The position numbers were made by a program, and so were the translations under genes. Below the pieces are notes generated by a model. That model was given only the letters and a program-made list of their open reading frames with translations, searched no databases and was not told the DNA's origin. A stretch of DNA of 64,000 nucleotides from Butyricimonas muris. GTDB lineage: Bacteria > Bacteroidota > Bacteroidia > Bacteroidales > Marinifilaceae. Shown here in pieces: positions 8,633 through 18,104 of this stretch. The DNA lies in contig NZ_JBKEIT010000005.1 of NCBI RefSeq assembly GCF_046365375.1, positions 124,001 to 188,000 on the forward strand, in the 5' to 3' direction. Every line of letters begins with the position of its first letter. The first letter of the stretch is position 1.

Positions 8633-10315
8633 ATGACTTTAAAGAAATTGACGTTACCGGAACTCTTGAAAACAAGCTGTTCCAAGTTTTCAAAAAATTT
8701 GTCTTTAAATTTTGTCGCAAGCGGAAAAAGAACTTACCAAGATTTATATAACGAAGTTGTATCTATTGCCAATCATTTACTTCATTTGGGCGTAAAGAAA
8801 GGTGATAAGGTAGCCATATTAAGCGCGAATATGCCGAACTGGGGAATCACCCAATTTGCAATCGCGAACATCGGGGCTATTGCCGTACCTGTCTTGCCGG
8901 GATTCTGCGCCACGGAATTGCAGAATATTCTAGAACACGCGGAAGTAAAGGTAATCTTCGTTTCCCGCCTACTGGCAAAATGTCTTGAAGATGTGAAAAC
9001 ACCTTATCTAGAACATAAAATCCTGATCAATAACTTCGCCACGATGCCGGAAGGATGTTACCAACCGGAAGATTTGGACAAGTTAGTACCGGATATCGAT
9101 TTGAATAACACGACTCCTCTCCCGGAAATTTCCATCGAGGAGGAAGACATCGCGTCGATCATCTATACTTCAGGAACAACCGGATTCTCGAAAGGTGTAG
9201 TACTGACACACAAAAACCTCGTGTGGGACGCACGCCAATGCTGTACTATCCAACACGTGAGTGAAGCCGATCGCTTCTTGAGTATATTGCCGATGGCACA
9301 TACTTACGAGAACACGCTGGGACTTTTGCTACCGCTTATGTTCGGTGCTCAAGTTTTCTATCTCGACCGTGTACCGACACCGAAATTACTGGTTCCGGCG
9401 ATGCAGAAAATACGTCCTACCGTTGTTTTGTCCGTGCCGTTGATTATCGAAAAGATATATAAATCGCAAGTTTTACCCAAATTCACGAGTTCAAAACTCA
9501 TGAGTGCGATTTATAAGTTTGCACCGACTCGTAAACTTTTGAATCGTATGGCGGGCAAGAAACTGATGGAAACATTCGGGGGAGAATTGGTATTTTTCGG
9601 AATCGGTGGTTCCAAATTGGACGGTACCGTGGAGCAATTTCTGCGGGAAGCTAAATTCCCCTACGCTATCGGTTACGGTCTGACGGAAACCGCTCCCATG
9701 GCTGCCGGTTCGAATCCTTCGCAAACATTCCTGCAAGGAGTGGGTCCTATCATGGAAGGGGTTGACATCCGTATCGACAATCCGGACAAATCCGGACAAG
9801 GGGAAATCTGGATTAAAGGTCCCAACGTGATGCAAGGGTACTATAAACGCCCGGAACTCAATGCCGAGGTCTTCACCGAAGACGGTTGGTTTAAAACCGG
9901 TGACTTGGGTACATTGGACAAGAAAGGTCGTCTGGCTATCCGGGGAAGAATCAAAACGATGATATTAGGTGCGTCCGGTGAGAATATCTACCCGGAAGAA
10001 ATAGAATCTATCATCAATAATTTCCGTTTCGTGAACGAGTCTTTGGTCGTTGAAAATAGCGGTAAACTTGTTGCCATGGTTCATTTCAACATGGAAGAAC
10101 TGGAAAAACAATACCAGAAATTCAAAGATCAAGCCGGAGATTATAAAAAGAAGATCAACGATTATATCGAAGAACAAAAACAAGAACTTCGCGATTACGT
10201 GAATGCACGGGTAAATAATTTCTCAAAATTACAACTGGTAATGGTTCAACACGAACCGTTTGAAAAAACCCCGACTCACAAGATCAAGCGTTTTCTTTAT
10301 AATAAAATGAATTAA
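8633..10315 (+). CDS. AMP-forming long-chain acyl-CoA synthetase
   Basis: 560 aa, ANL superfamily. It activates a carboxylic acid (probably a fatty acid) to an acyl-adenylate, then to the CoA thioester. Motifs: phosphate loop YTSGTTGFSKG (178-188), YGLTE (348-352) for adenine binding, TGDLG (Asp424, ribose), and a C-terminal domain with the catalytic-lysine motif HKIKR (Lys550). No signal peptide; cytosolic or membrane-associated. Residues about 475-530 contain a charged coiled-coil-like insert (KFKDQAGDYKKKINDYIEE). It has its own promoter element and terminator. Substrate chain length cannot be read from sequence. Confidence 0.9.
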   Translation: MTLKKLTLPELLKTSCSKFSKNLSLNFVASGKRTYQDLYNEVVSIANHLLHLGVKKGDKVAILSANMPNWGITQFAIANIGAIAVPVLPGFCATELQNILEHAEVKVIFVSRLLAKCLEDVKTPYLEHKILINNFATMPEGCYQPEDLDKLVPDIDLNNTTPLPEISIEEEDIASIIYTSGTTGFSKGVVLTHKNLVWDARQCCTIQHVSEADRFLSILPMAHTYENTLGLLLPLMFGAQVFYLDRVPTPKLLVPAMQKIRPTVVLSVPLIIEKIYKSQVLPKFTSSKLMSAIYKFAPTRKLLNRMAGKKLMETFGGELVFFGIGGSKLDGTVEQFLREAKFPYAIGYGLTETAPMAAGSNPSQTFLQGVGPIMEGVDIRIDNPDKSGQGEIWIKGPNVMQGYYKRPELNAEVFTEDGWFKTGDLGTLDKKGRLAIRGRIKTMILGASGENIYPEEIESIINNFRFVNESLVVENSGKLVAMVHFNMEELEKQYQKFKDQAGDYKKKINDYIEEQKQELRDYVNARVNNFSKLQLVMVQHEPFEKTPTHKIKRFLYNKMN

Positions 10316-10347
10316 TCATTCTTTTTTATCTAGAATATTTACAAGAG

Positions 10348-10375
10348 AAAGAGGTTGCCTAGACAACCTCTTTTT
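10348..10375. terminator. Terminator between convergent genes
   Basis: Stem AAAGAGGTTG (10348-10357) pairs with CAACCTCTTT (10364-10373), loop CCTAGA, followed by Ts on plus and preceded by As that become Us on minus. It probably stops both the synthetase transcript and the long uptake operon that ends at 10398. Confidence 0.8.
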
Positions 10376-10397
10376 CGATTCTATCCATTTCTTGTAT

Positions 10398-11351
10398 TCA
10401 TTTTTTCATTAAATCCGCCGTGAAATTTCCATTTAATTTCGGGTCGAAAAGATTAATCAACATATTGATTATCTCAGCATCTGTCTTTAAAATCATTCCG
10501 GTAGACACGCTGATTTTAGCGGGAATAATATCTTTCTCTGTATCCATAGGTCCCAATTCGATGGAAATTTGTTTAATTAATAACTTGAAATCCGTCAAAT
10601 TATTGTTCTGAATCAACTCTTTAATTCCGTCAATCTCTGAAATAAACGGGAAGTCTGCCAAAGGCAAAGATACATCTTTAAGTATGGTGATCGTGTCTGT
10701 TCGGGGAATATCCAAACGGAATTCATCTTCTTCGATCTGAATCGTGAAAGAATCCGGTAATTCCAATTTTGTCAGCAGCGGGGAGATTACCCGAATCAAA
10801 TTACTTTCCTCTCCTCCCTCTTTTTCTATCGTGAAAGAGAGCAGAGCCAACAATTCATTCAAGGTTCCCTCGGGCAATTCCGGTATAAAATCATCCAACG
10901 CGATCTCTTTACCGGAAAAATACAAGGCAAGTCCCCAGTTCTGACTCATCCATTCACCGCACCAACGTTCACGGGGGTCCACGTAAGCCGTGGTTTTGAA
11001 AGGTTCTCCTTTAACCCATTGCGTGTATTCCTCCCCTCGGACTCCCCGCACTTCCCAATTATAATCCGTTTCACGTTGCAAAGACTCCGTCCCGAACGAG
11101 GTACCTTCCAATTCCATGACTTCTCCCTCGTTAAATCTTATTTCATATTTATCGGCGTTTCCTTTCCAAAGTAAAATCGCGCTATTATACGTGTAGCTTG
11201 CTACCCTCAAATCCGAGGGGGCAACTAATGCCTCCGGGGTTTCAGTACCGGGATCAGGCACTTCCGGCTCATTCTCGTTATCATCACTACATCCGACAAA
11301 AAGAGATGTCAGAAAAAGTATTCCTAATATGTGTATCCATCTAGTCTTCAT
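10398..11351 (-). CDS. Lipoprotein with fibronectin type III-like domain, end of uptake operon
   Basis: 317 aa from the ATG at 11351, chosen because it gives a lipoprotein signal (TSLFVGC, Cys21) followed by an acidic SDDNENEPE tail as in surface-exposed Bacteroidota lipoproteins; an upstream ATG at 11390 would add 13 residues in front of the signal. Residues about 40-125 look like an FN3 domain (PSDLRVASYTYNSAILLWK ... YNWEVRGV). The remaining about 190 residues are unrecognised, probably beta-rich. It is last in the SusC/D operon, so probably an accessory surface binding protein. Confidence 0.75.
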   Translation of the reverse strand: MKTRWIHILGILFLTSLFVGCSDDNENEPEVPDPGTETPEALVAPSDLRVASYTYNSAILLWKGNADKYEIRFNEGEVMELEGTSFGTESLQRETDYNWEVRGVRGEEYTQWVKGEPFKTTAYVDPRERWCGEWMSQNWGLALYFSGKEIALDDFIPELPEGTLNELLALLSFTIEKEGGEESNLIRVISPLLTKLELPDSFTIQIEEDEFRLDIPRTDTITILKDVSLPLADFPFISEIDGIKELIQNNNLTDFKLLIKQISIELGPMDTEKDIIPAKISVSTGMILKTDAEIINMLINLFDPKLNGNFTADLMKK

Positions 11352-11432
11352 ATCCAATATTTTTAAATTCAAAAGGTGTTCGAGAGGCAAACATCAAGAG
11401 TCTTTATACCTCTCGAACAATCTCTATTTCAA

Positions 11433-14333
11433 TCATTCCGTTTTACCGGGAGGAGGAGCCAATATAACCCCATTCTGCTGTTCTCGAATTGACCAGTTAG
11501 GGTGACTCTCCATTTTAGACCACAAATTCAGCGGAATTGTCCCTGTCAATCTGTTGCCACTTAAATGTAAAACACTCGTCGAGAGAGAAAAACCACCTTC
11601 ACTAATTTTCTCCGGAATAGCACCTTCAAAATTATTATCACGTAAATCAAGGTTGTTCAACTTGAAATTAGCAAAATCAACAGAAAGTTCTCCACTTAAT
11701 TGATTATCTTGCAAATAAAGATCCTTCAAAGTGGTTACCTTAAATAAAGTAGACGGTATCTCTCCCACCAGCCTATTCGAATCCAGACACAAGTATGTCA
11801 ATTTAGGCAACAACGCTAAAGTACTCGGTATTTCTCCCTCCAACTGATTATTAGTTAATTCTATCCTTGACAATCCCGTCATGTTCTTATTCCAATCCAT
11901 CGGTATGGTCCCCGACAATGAGTTTCTGGATAATTTAACAGTAGCTAATGCTGTTAATTTGCCCAATGAAGGTATCGTCCCTTCCAAACGATTATCCGAT
12001 ACATCCAATGTTTTCAAGGCATACATATTACCGATCTCCGGGCATAAGCCTATCAATCGATTGTTACTCAAGTCAAGCTTAGTTACTTTTACCAAGTTGC
12101 CGACAGAAGAAGGAATAATTCCCGTTAATCGGTTATTTTTCAATTCAATGGAAGTAACTTCCCTCATTCCGCCGATCGTTGCGGGAATATTCCCTGTCAA
12201 TTGATTGCTATTCAAATTTAACGTGGTAACATTTACCAAGTCCCCGATAGATTCCGGTATCGTCCCACTAATATTATTACCGCTCATGTTCAACGTGATC
12301 AATGATTTACATCCACCAATATCTTCCGGTATAAAATTGAAGTTATTTCCAGTGATGGTCAGTGTTTTAAGATTCACCAGACTTCCCAATGAAGTACACA
12401 GGTCGGAGAACGAACTATTGGTTATAGACAACGATTCCAAAGCCGTCAAATATCCCACTCCACCGGGAAGAGCACCTTGCACATTCTTGCAATTGGACAA
12501 AGAAAGCGTCTTCAACGACACCATGCGTTCGACAGGTTCTACTGACGTGAATCCAGTCGTAGAAAGACTCAGGTATTCCAATTTTATCAATTTTGCCCAG
12601 TTCTCCGACATCGGACCGGCAAAACCGGTTGTGATGGTCAATCTTTTCAAATTCTCGAGATCACCTATCACATCTAACGCATCATAGAAAGAGAAATTCA
12701 AGGTCAAATCTTCAAGGCTTTCCAAAGCCCCAAATTCTACCGGAAATTCTGTAAAATCACCTCTCAACGATAACTTTTTCAAGTTCGTCAACCTACTGAT
12801 TTCCGGCGGTATCGGTCCGGAAACCCTACGCCCGGCAACAGAGTAACTACCACCGAAACTCAAGGTTTCCAGATAAGTAAGTTCTCCGATTTTAGGTGAA
12901 ATCTGTCCGTTTCCATCCGCCGGGAATGTAAGTTCAATCACTTTACCGTCACGTGTTTTCACCCCATACCACTCTTCTATCGGTTTTTCCATAGACCAAG
13001 CTTTCTTAAAAACGTCAGGCCAATTCTCGAAATCCAAAGCTAATGCTATTTCATAGATGATTTTCCGCTCGTCAAGATCCGCTTCTATACCTCCGGCCTG
13101 AACGACGGTCAATGTATCAACAGTTTCGTGATTATCTATCCCTCGCACAAAAATTTTAGCCATACGCTGCGTTTTATCAATCGGGTTCTCTGTCAATTTG
13201 ATCCGCATACTTCCCGATGCTAACCCGAAAGTCACGGGAGCAGGCTGAATCCAATTAGCATAGTTGGGAATAACAAGTTCATAACGCCCGTCAATATTAT
13301 CCGAGATGTTCAACATGTAGGTTGCTTCTTCCCGCGGAGCTGTCAATACTCTGTCTACAACAAATTCGGAATCCTCGATCACAATAATCTCCCGATCTAC
13401 CTGTAAAACTTTTATTTCCGCGTATAACGAGGGATTATTTCTATCCCTGACGGTAACCACGCAATTTCTGGTTTCTCCATCCATAAATTCATCTACTTGC
13501 AGCAACAAACGATCCACTCTGGGCGAACGTTGACGCCCGGGATCCAAACGCAGCCAGTCCACGTCTTGCGGAATCTCCACGTCATATGTTACGTTCGAAC
13601 GTAAATCAATTTTCAATGTCTGTCCCTCTAGCGGCACAACATATTCTGACCGGGAAAGCACAATAACATCCCGCTGCACTTGATAAACATAAACGGTATC
13701 TCTCAACTTCTCGTCCTCGACACTCATAAAAATAATCTCTCCTACCCGGGCACTTTCATCCCGTGTCGCATCAATTTTAAAAGACATGGATTTATGTTCC
13801 AACCCACGAGCCAAACCACTACTTCTACCTTCCGGCAAAACCGTGATCCAAGAGGCGGATGCTGCCGGAATCTCTACTCGATAATTGATATTGGTCTGCA
13901 AATTGACGGTTATCTCGTCCCCTTCCATCCCGATATCATCGAACTTGTCTTTCGAAAGAATGATAGCATCCTTCTTTTTCTGGTACACGGTCAACGTGTA
14001 CTTCTTTCCTCCCGCCGAAAGCGTGACATTCACACTACGATCGTCATATTCCGTGTTCGGTTCCAAGGTAAAGTTCACGATTGTCGTTCCGGCTTCCCCG
14101 TTTTTCGGTTCGTAAGAACACCAGCCATCTCCGCCTTCCAATGTCCACGGGATATCCGAAGTAATAATCGTTCGTTCGGTAAGCCTTCCCGATGGAATTA
14201 TCAACTCTAAATCTGATATTTCCACCTTGTCGGAGATAAACTTTTTCAATGATTCTTCCTCATCGCTACAGCTATACCCCATGTAGGTTATCAACAATAT
14301 TATCAGTAATCTTATCGTTTTCATAATCTTCAT
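11433..14333 (-). CDS. BACON-domain and leucine-rich-repeat surface lipoprotein
   Basis: 966 aa. Lipobox YMGYSC (Cys22) and an acidic start. Four BACON-like immunoglobulin-fold repeats follow at about 37-117, 122-220, 222-313 and 315-412, each with a Trp-containing strand (e.g. DVDWLRLDP; SASWITVLP). From about 455 to 950 run roughly 20 leucine-rich repeats, the later ones of the plant-like type (LxLxxNxLTGxIPxxI). Such proteins act as surface adhesins or ligand binders, not enzymes; here it probably binds the substrate imported by the neighbouring SusC/D pairs. It follows the second DUF4302 gene by 10 bp, so is co-transcribed. Confidence 0.88.
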   Translation of the reverse strand: MKIMKTIRLLIILLITYMGYSCSDEEESLKKFISDKVEISDLELIIPSGRLTERTIITSDIPWTLEGGDGWCSYEPKNGEAGTTIVNFTLEPNTEYDDRSVNVTLSAGGKKYTLTVYQKKKDAIILSKDKFDDIGMEGDEITVNLQTNINYRVEIPAASASWITVLPEGRSSGLARGLEHKSMSFKIDATRDESARVGEIIFMSVEDEKLRDTVYVYQVQRDVIVLSRSEYVVPLEGQTLKIDLRSNVTYDVEIPQDVDWLRLDPGRQRSPRVDRLLLQVDEFMDGETRNCVVTVRDRNNPSLYAEIKVLQVDREIIVIEDSEFVVDRVLTAPREEATYMLNISDNIDGRYELVIPNYANWIQPAPVTFGLASGSMRIKLTENPIDKTQRMAKIFVRGIDNHETVDTLTVVQAGGIEADLDERKIIYEIALALDFENWPDVFKKAWSMEKPIEEWYGVKTRDGKVIELTFPADGNGQISPKIGELTYLETLSFGGSYSVAGRRVSGPIPPEISRLTNLKKLSLRGDFTEFPVEFGALESLEDLTLNFSFYDALDVIGDLENLKRLTITTGFAGPMSENWAKLIKLEYLSLSTTGFTSVEPVERMVSLKTLSLSNCKNVQGALPGGVGYLTALESLSITNSSFSDLCTSLGSLVNLKTLTITGNNFNFIPEDIGGCKSLITLNMSGNNISGTIPESIGDLVNVTTLNLNSNQLTGNIPATIGGMREVTSIELKNNRLTGIIPSSVGNLVKVTKLDLSNNRLIGLCPEIGNMYALKTLDVSDNRLEGTIPSLGKLTALATVKLSRNSLSGTIPMDWNKNMTGLSRIELTNNQLEGEIPSTLALLPKLTYLCLDSNRLVGEIPSTLFKVTTLKDLYLQDNQLSGELSVDFANFKLNNLDLRDNNFEGAIPEKISEGGFSLSTSVLHLSGNRLTGTIPLNLWSKMESHPNWSIREQQNGVILAPPPGKTE

Positions 14334-14343
14334 TGTTAATTAA

Positions 14344-15645
14344 TTAATCCCTACCTTCTTTCGCGCTACATAGTCCCCAAACGGTACTATCGCCGTTTTT
14401 AACGATAAACGTCTGCTTCCCAAAGGCAAGCACTGTCAATCCTTCCGATGTCAGAAACAATGGCTCCAATATTTTCTCGTAAGAAAAACCAAACCAAGAA
14501 TAATCGGTATTCGTCACCGCCCCGCCAATCTCGTATCTCGGAAATTCAGGTTTCGTGAACACGATACAATCACCGATTCCGTCATCCACAATCGTATGCG
14601 GGTATAAAGTTGCATAAGTGGCAATACCGGTTTCCCTACGCATATAGAGTTCCACCCCGGCGTAACCCGCCAGATTCCAGTAGAAACGAAATTCTTCTAC
14701 TCCTCTATCTTTAGGAACCAACACGTCAAATCCACTTCCACACTCCACCAGATTAAAACCGTCATACTTTTTGGAAGCAGCGACAGCTCCCGGATAACGT
14801 ACCAGACAATTCTGTTCTTTGTTTTCCGCTCTAAAAAAATGACCTTTCTCGTCTGCATCCACAATACTCATGACACCATTGGCATCAATCGTCACTTCCG
14901 AAAAAGTGATACCCGCGAAAGTGACCGGTTCATCAAAACGAATCCCCCGCGGAGTGGAAGACCACGGCAGGCGATACGCTTGTACCGAATTTCCTTCCGG
15001 ACATACCATGTAAACCATACGCATTTTCTGGCTATACAGGAAGCAAGCCAGCTGATCGCCGATTTGCAAATAATGGTATAACGGCAGTTGCGGGTCAACA
15101 GCGAAACGCTGTACCATTTCCCGGTTATGCTCCATGTTATCCCAATCTTCAGCGGCAGCCCATTCCAATATCACTTTCCTTTTCTTTTTCTTCGAGAGAA
15201 ATTCGATTTTCCGGTCACTGACATTCTGGATCAGGAACTCGTACTCCCCGCCGAAACCGAGTCCCGGTTTACCACCGATAACATCGGGTGTGGGATCCGC
15301 CAACTTATGCAATAAGGAATAGGTTCCGAAACTTAATATCGGTCCTTGAGAAGTATTAAAAGAATAGTTACTTTCCGTCACATCTTGATCTCCGTCCCAT
15401 TGCATCGCTACACGATTGCCGTCATGGAACCTCATCAAAAAGGTAAAAGCCCCGTATTGGCTCGTGTCCGGGTAATATACCAATTTCCAGCCGTGGGGAG
15501 CTTCCTGCAACACGGCTTCACATTCTTCTATGTATTTCGTGATCCGGTGAGTTGATATATCATCAAAAACGTAGTCGTTATTTACCTCACACCCTGCGAT
15601 GAAGGTCAACATCCCGATCAATACGTATATCATTATCTTACTCAT
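14344..15645 (-). CDS. DUF4302 family lipoprotein, module 2
   Basis: 433 aa; lipobox FIAGC (Cys19). It has the DUF4302 hallmarks: an N-terminal segment with APHGWKLVYYPD, then YSFNTSQGPILSFGTYSLLH. Family members are coded beside SusC/SusD and zinc-metallohydrolase lipoproteins; their biochemical role is unknown. Paralogue of the 21544-22905 product, which has GWRMLYVPN and YSFNASQGPVLSFDTYS at the same places. It abuts the HExxH gene (2-bp gap), so translation is likely coupled. Confidence 0.85.
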   Translation of the reverse strand: MSKIMIYVLIGMLTFIAGCEVNNDYVFDDISTHRITKYIEECEAVLQEAPHGWKLVYYPDTSQYGAFTFLMRFHDGNRVAMQWDGDQDVTESNYSFNTSQGPILSFGTYSLLHKLADPTPDVIGGKPGLGFGGEYEFLIQNVSDRKIEFLSKKKKRKVILEWAAAEDWDNMEHNREMVQRFAVDPQLPLYHYLQIGDQLACFLYSQKMRMVYMVCPEGNSVQAYRLPWSSTPRGIRFDEPVTFAGITFSEVTIDANGVMSIVDADEKGHFFRAENKEQNCLVRYPGAVAASKKYDGFNLVECGSGFDVLVPKDRGVEEFRFYWNLAGYAGVELYMRRETGIATYATLYPHTIVDDGIGDCIVFTKPEFPRYEIGGAVTNTDYSWFGFSYEKILEPLFLTSEGLTVLAFGKQTFIVKNGDSTVWGLCSAKEGRD

Positions 15646-15647
15646 AG

Positions 15648-16538
15648 CTAGTCGTCATTAGATTGTTCTTCTTCATTATCCTGTTTACCTTCCTTCAGAA
15701 TCTTGGCAATTTCGTCCTGCACCAGTTTACGCAATTGGTGCATATCAATTCCCCAAACATTCTTCATGTACTGTAGCATGATGGTTTCTTTTTCTTTCAA
15801 TTTTTTTCTTGCTTCCTCGGAATCCGGGTATAAAAACATCCCCTGCCAATTTTCTTCATCCATCATAATAAATTTTGCTACTGTCTCGGCAAAATCCTCG
15901 TTAGCATCCGCCGCCGCGTAATTGGACACGAAACCCAATTGATAAGGATCAGAGATTGCAGCCCAATTCGTCGTGTAATCCATCGCGCTGATTTCCTCGA
16001 AAGCCGGCGGATATTTTTCCAACTGGTGCAAGATATGCACGTACTCGTGATGGAACGTATTCGTGTTCCGTAACAACATACCTTCCTCGTAAGGATCGGA
16101 ATTGTTGATCGAATAGACCGTAATCCGGTTACCCTGTTCCGCTTCACCCAAAAGATAAAGACCGTCCTCCAAGTATCCAGCCGAACCCACGAGCATCAAC
16201 TGTTTCGGGGCTGTTTTATTGAAGAAAGAGATTCCCCCCAATTTAATATACGGCTCCATCCATACCCGACGAATCACATCGAGAAAGGGAATCACTCGGT
16301 CTTCAGAAGGCGGAACCAGATTCAGTTCCTGATTGGTCTCAAAGTCGCGCCATTTATAAATTACATCTATGTTATGAGATTGAGTAAAATTCTCCATGAT
16401 CCAAACATCCGTTTCCGTCAACGGTTCTGGAGTCGTATCCAGAATTGTATCGGAAAAATCGTCATCATCCGAACAAGCTGCCAACAATCCGGTAAACAAG
16501 ATTGTAAATATCCAATATTTTAAACGATTCATTTTCAT
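15648..16538 (-). CDS. Substrate-import-associated zinc metallohydrolase lipoprotein, module 2
   Basis: 296 aa from the ATG at 16538 (an ATG at 16565 would overlap the SusD gene and precede the signal; 16532 is also possible). Lipobox GLLAAC (Cys22). Zinc site HEYVH (164-168) with a downstream EDFAE motif whose Glu may be the third ligand. The family (HExxH lipoproteins beside SusC/SusD) is presumed to cleave a surface-bound substrate, probably proteinaceous, before import; activity is not established. Paralogue of 22916-23782. Overlap-free, 16-bp gap to SusD. Confidence 0.87.
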   Translation of the reverse strand: MKMNRLKYWIFTILFTGLLAACSDDDDFSDTILDTTPEPLTETDVWIMENFTQSHNIDVIYKWRDFETNQELNLVPPSEDRVIPFLDVIRRVWMEPYIKLGGISFFNKTAPKQLMLVGSAGYLEDGLYLLGEAEQGNRITVYSINNSDPYEEGMLLRNTNTFHHEYVHILHQLEKYPPAFEEISAMDYTTNWAAISDPYQLGFVSNYAAADANEDFAETVAKFIMMDEENWQGMFLYPDSEEARKKLKEKETIMLQYMKNVWGIDMHQLRKLVQDEIAKILKEGKQDNEEEQSNDD

Positions 16539-16554
16539 AAGGATAAATTTAAGG

Positions 16555-18090
16555 TTAACGTTCATTGGGTATTACCCCCACCTTCTGTGCTTCCTGCGGG
16601 ATTTGTAACGCACGCCGCTTATCGTAGCGCTCCAAAGCAATCTCCGTTCCCTCCCAATGCAACGTATGCACCACGGGCAAGTGGAAACGCTTGATATCAA
16701 ACCAACGCATGCCCTCCTGCATAAATTCCTTGCGGCGCAGGTAGGCAATAGCCATCATCAGGTACAATTTGTTCTTATCGGCATCCAATTCCGCCTTATA
16801 GTGAGGTTCCGGACGCTGGTCATCCCATGAAGGTTCTTGGAAATAGGTTATAATTCTCTTCATGTTCAAACCATGCTTTACCGGATCGTAATCCGATGTT
16901 CTCATACTCAAGAAGCGATTAATCGTTTGCAAAGCACGTGTCGTATCCCCCAGCATCGTATACGCTTCCGCCCGATTCAACGCGACATCTTCCACCGTGA
17001 ACATCGGCATATTCACGTAAGTGTTTCCCCAATTAGATGTTTCCGATATATTCTTAAAGTAAGCATAAAACTTTACCATCGATGATACTGAAGTTCCCGT
17101 ACCTTCCTTCCGGTACACCCAACGCCCGCGTTGAAGATTGTTGGAAGAATTGGGATGAAATAAAGAATAAGCCATCGCCGGACTCAACACGTAACGCGAG
17201 TTCTTCGGGGGACAAGTCTGGTACAAATCATTCCAGTAAGTTTCCATACACACGGCAAGCAGGATGTTTGCCAAAGCGGGGTTCGTGTATTCTTTCATGT
17301 ATTCCATGATAGTCATATTATTCAACACGCTATAATCCCGCATTTCCGTGGCAAAGTTCTCCGGTGCCGCCTGTAAAGTATGGTAAACCACCTTATCCCA
17401 ATCCGTACCCTTGTAAGTATAGAATCGTGCAGCGAACGCGTGAGCCGCCCGCTTCGTGAAATGGAATTTAGGCATAGTATAACTTTTATCGTCTATCAAA
17501 GCCAGACCTCGGCGAAGATCCGATTCTATCATATCGTACACCTCTTCCATTGTATTGCGCGTATATTCTTTGATCGCCACGGTTTCCGGCTCCGTCACGT
17601 AAGGAATCCCCGGAGCCGTCGATGCCGTGGCAGGATCGTAATGTTCCGCCCACAAATTAACGAGCAGGAAATGCCCCAAAGCCCGGCATAACAAGGCTTC
17701 ACCCCGCATTGCGTTATAGTTCTCCTGATCCGGTTTACTGTCAATCACCCGCAAAGCATAATTCGCTGCAGCGATTCCCTCGTACCATCCAGTCCACACG
17801 GCAAAAGGAGAATCCGCATCACTATCCGTCCCGTCCTTCCAATGGTACATCTCATCGTCGGTTACCGCGGTCGCACAACTATTGCTGAACCCTCTATCCG
17901 CCACGTTATCACTCATCATCTCGCAAATCACAAAATAACTGGAGCGCGGATAAGCATTCACTAATAATTCTTTTATATCACTTGGACTCTCAACTTTTGC
18001 CCGATCGTCCGGTTCCTCATTCAGGAAGTCGTCACACCCGCAGAATAGCAGTAGTCCCATCATGATAAATGTCAAATTACTTTTCTTCAT
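16555..18090 (-). CDS. RagB/SusD family nutrient-binding lipoprotein, module 2
   Basis: 511 aa; lipobox LLFCGC (Cys19) followed by the SusD signature DDFLNEEPDDR. It has the alpha-helical TPR-like scaffold typical of SusD and the C-terminal hallmark WFDIKRFHLPV plus a final IPNER. It forms the lid of the SusC barrel at the outer membrane. Paralogue of the SusD at 23795-25309 (both have DNVADRG/DNADDKG near residue 60 and VALNRAEAYTM). It lies 14 bp downstream of its SusC. Confidence 0.95.
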   Translation of the reverse strand: MKKSNLTFIMMGLLLFCGCDDFLNEEPDDRAKVESPSDIKELLVNAYPRSSYFVICEMMSDNVADRGFSNSCATAVTDDEMYHWKDGTDSDADSPFAVWTGWYEGIAAANYALRVIDSKPDQENYNAMRGEALLCRALGHFLLVNLWAEHYDPATASTAPGIPYVTEPETVAIKEYTRNTMEEVYDMIESDLRRGLALIDDKSYTMPKFHFTKRAAHAFAARFYTYKGTDWDKVVYHTLQAAPENFATEMRDYSVLNNMTIMEYMKEYTNPALANILLAVCMETYWNDLYQTCPPKNSRYVLSPAMAYSLFHPNSSNNLQRGRWVYRKEGTGTSVSSMVKFYAYFKNISETSNWGNTYVNMPMFTVEDVALNRAEAYTMLGDTTRALQTINRFLSMRTSDYDPVKHGLNMKRIITYFQEPSWDDQRPEPHYKAELDADKNKLYLMMAIAYLRRKEFMQEGMRWFDIKRFHLPVVHTLHWEGTEIALERYDKRRALQIPQEAQKVGVIPNER

Positions 18091-18104
18091 AGCAAAATAT
18101 TTAG

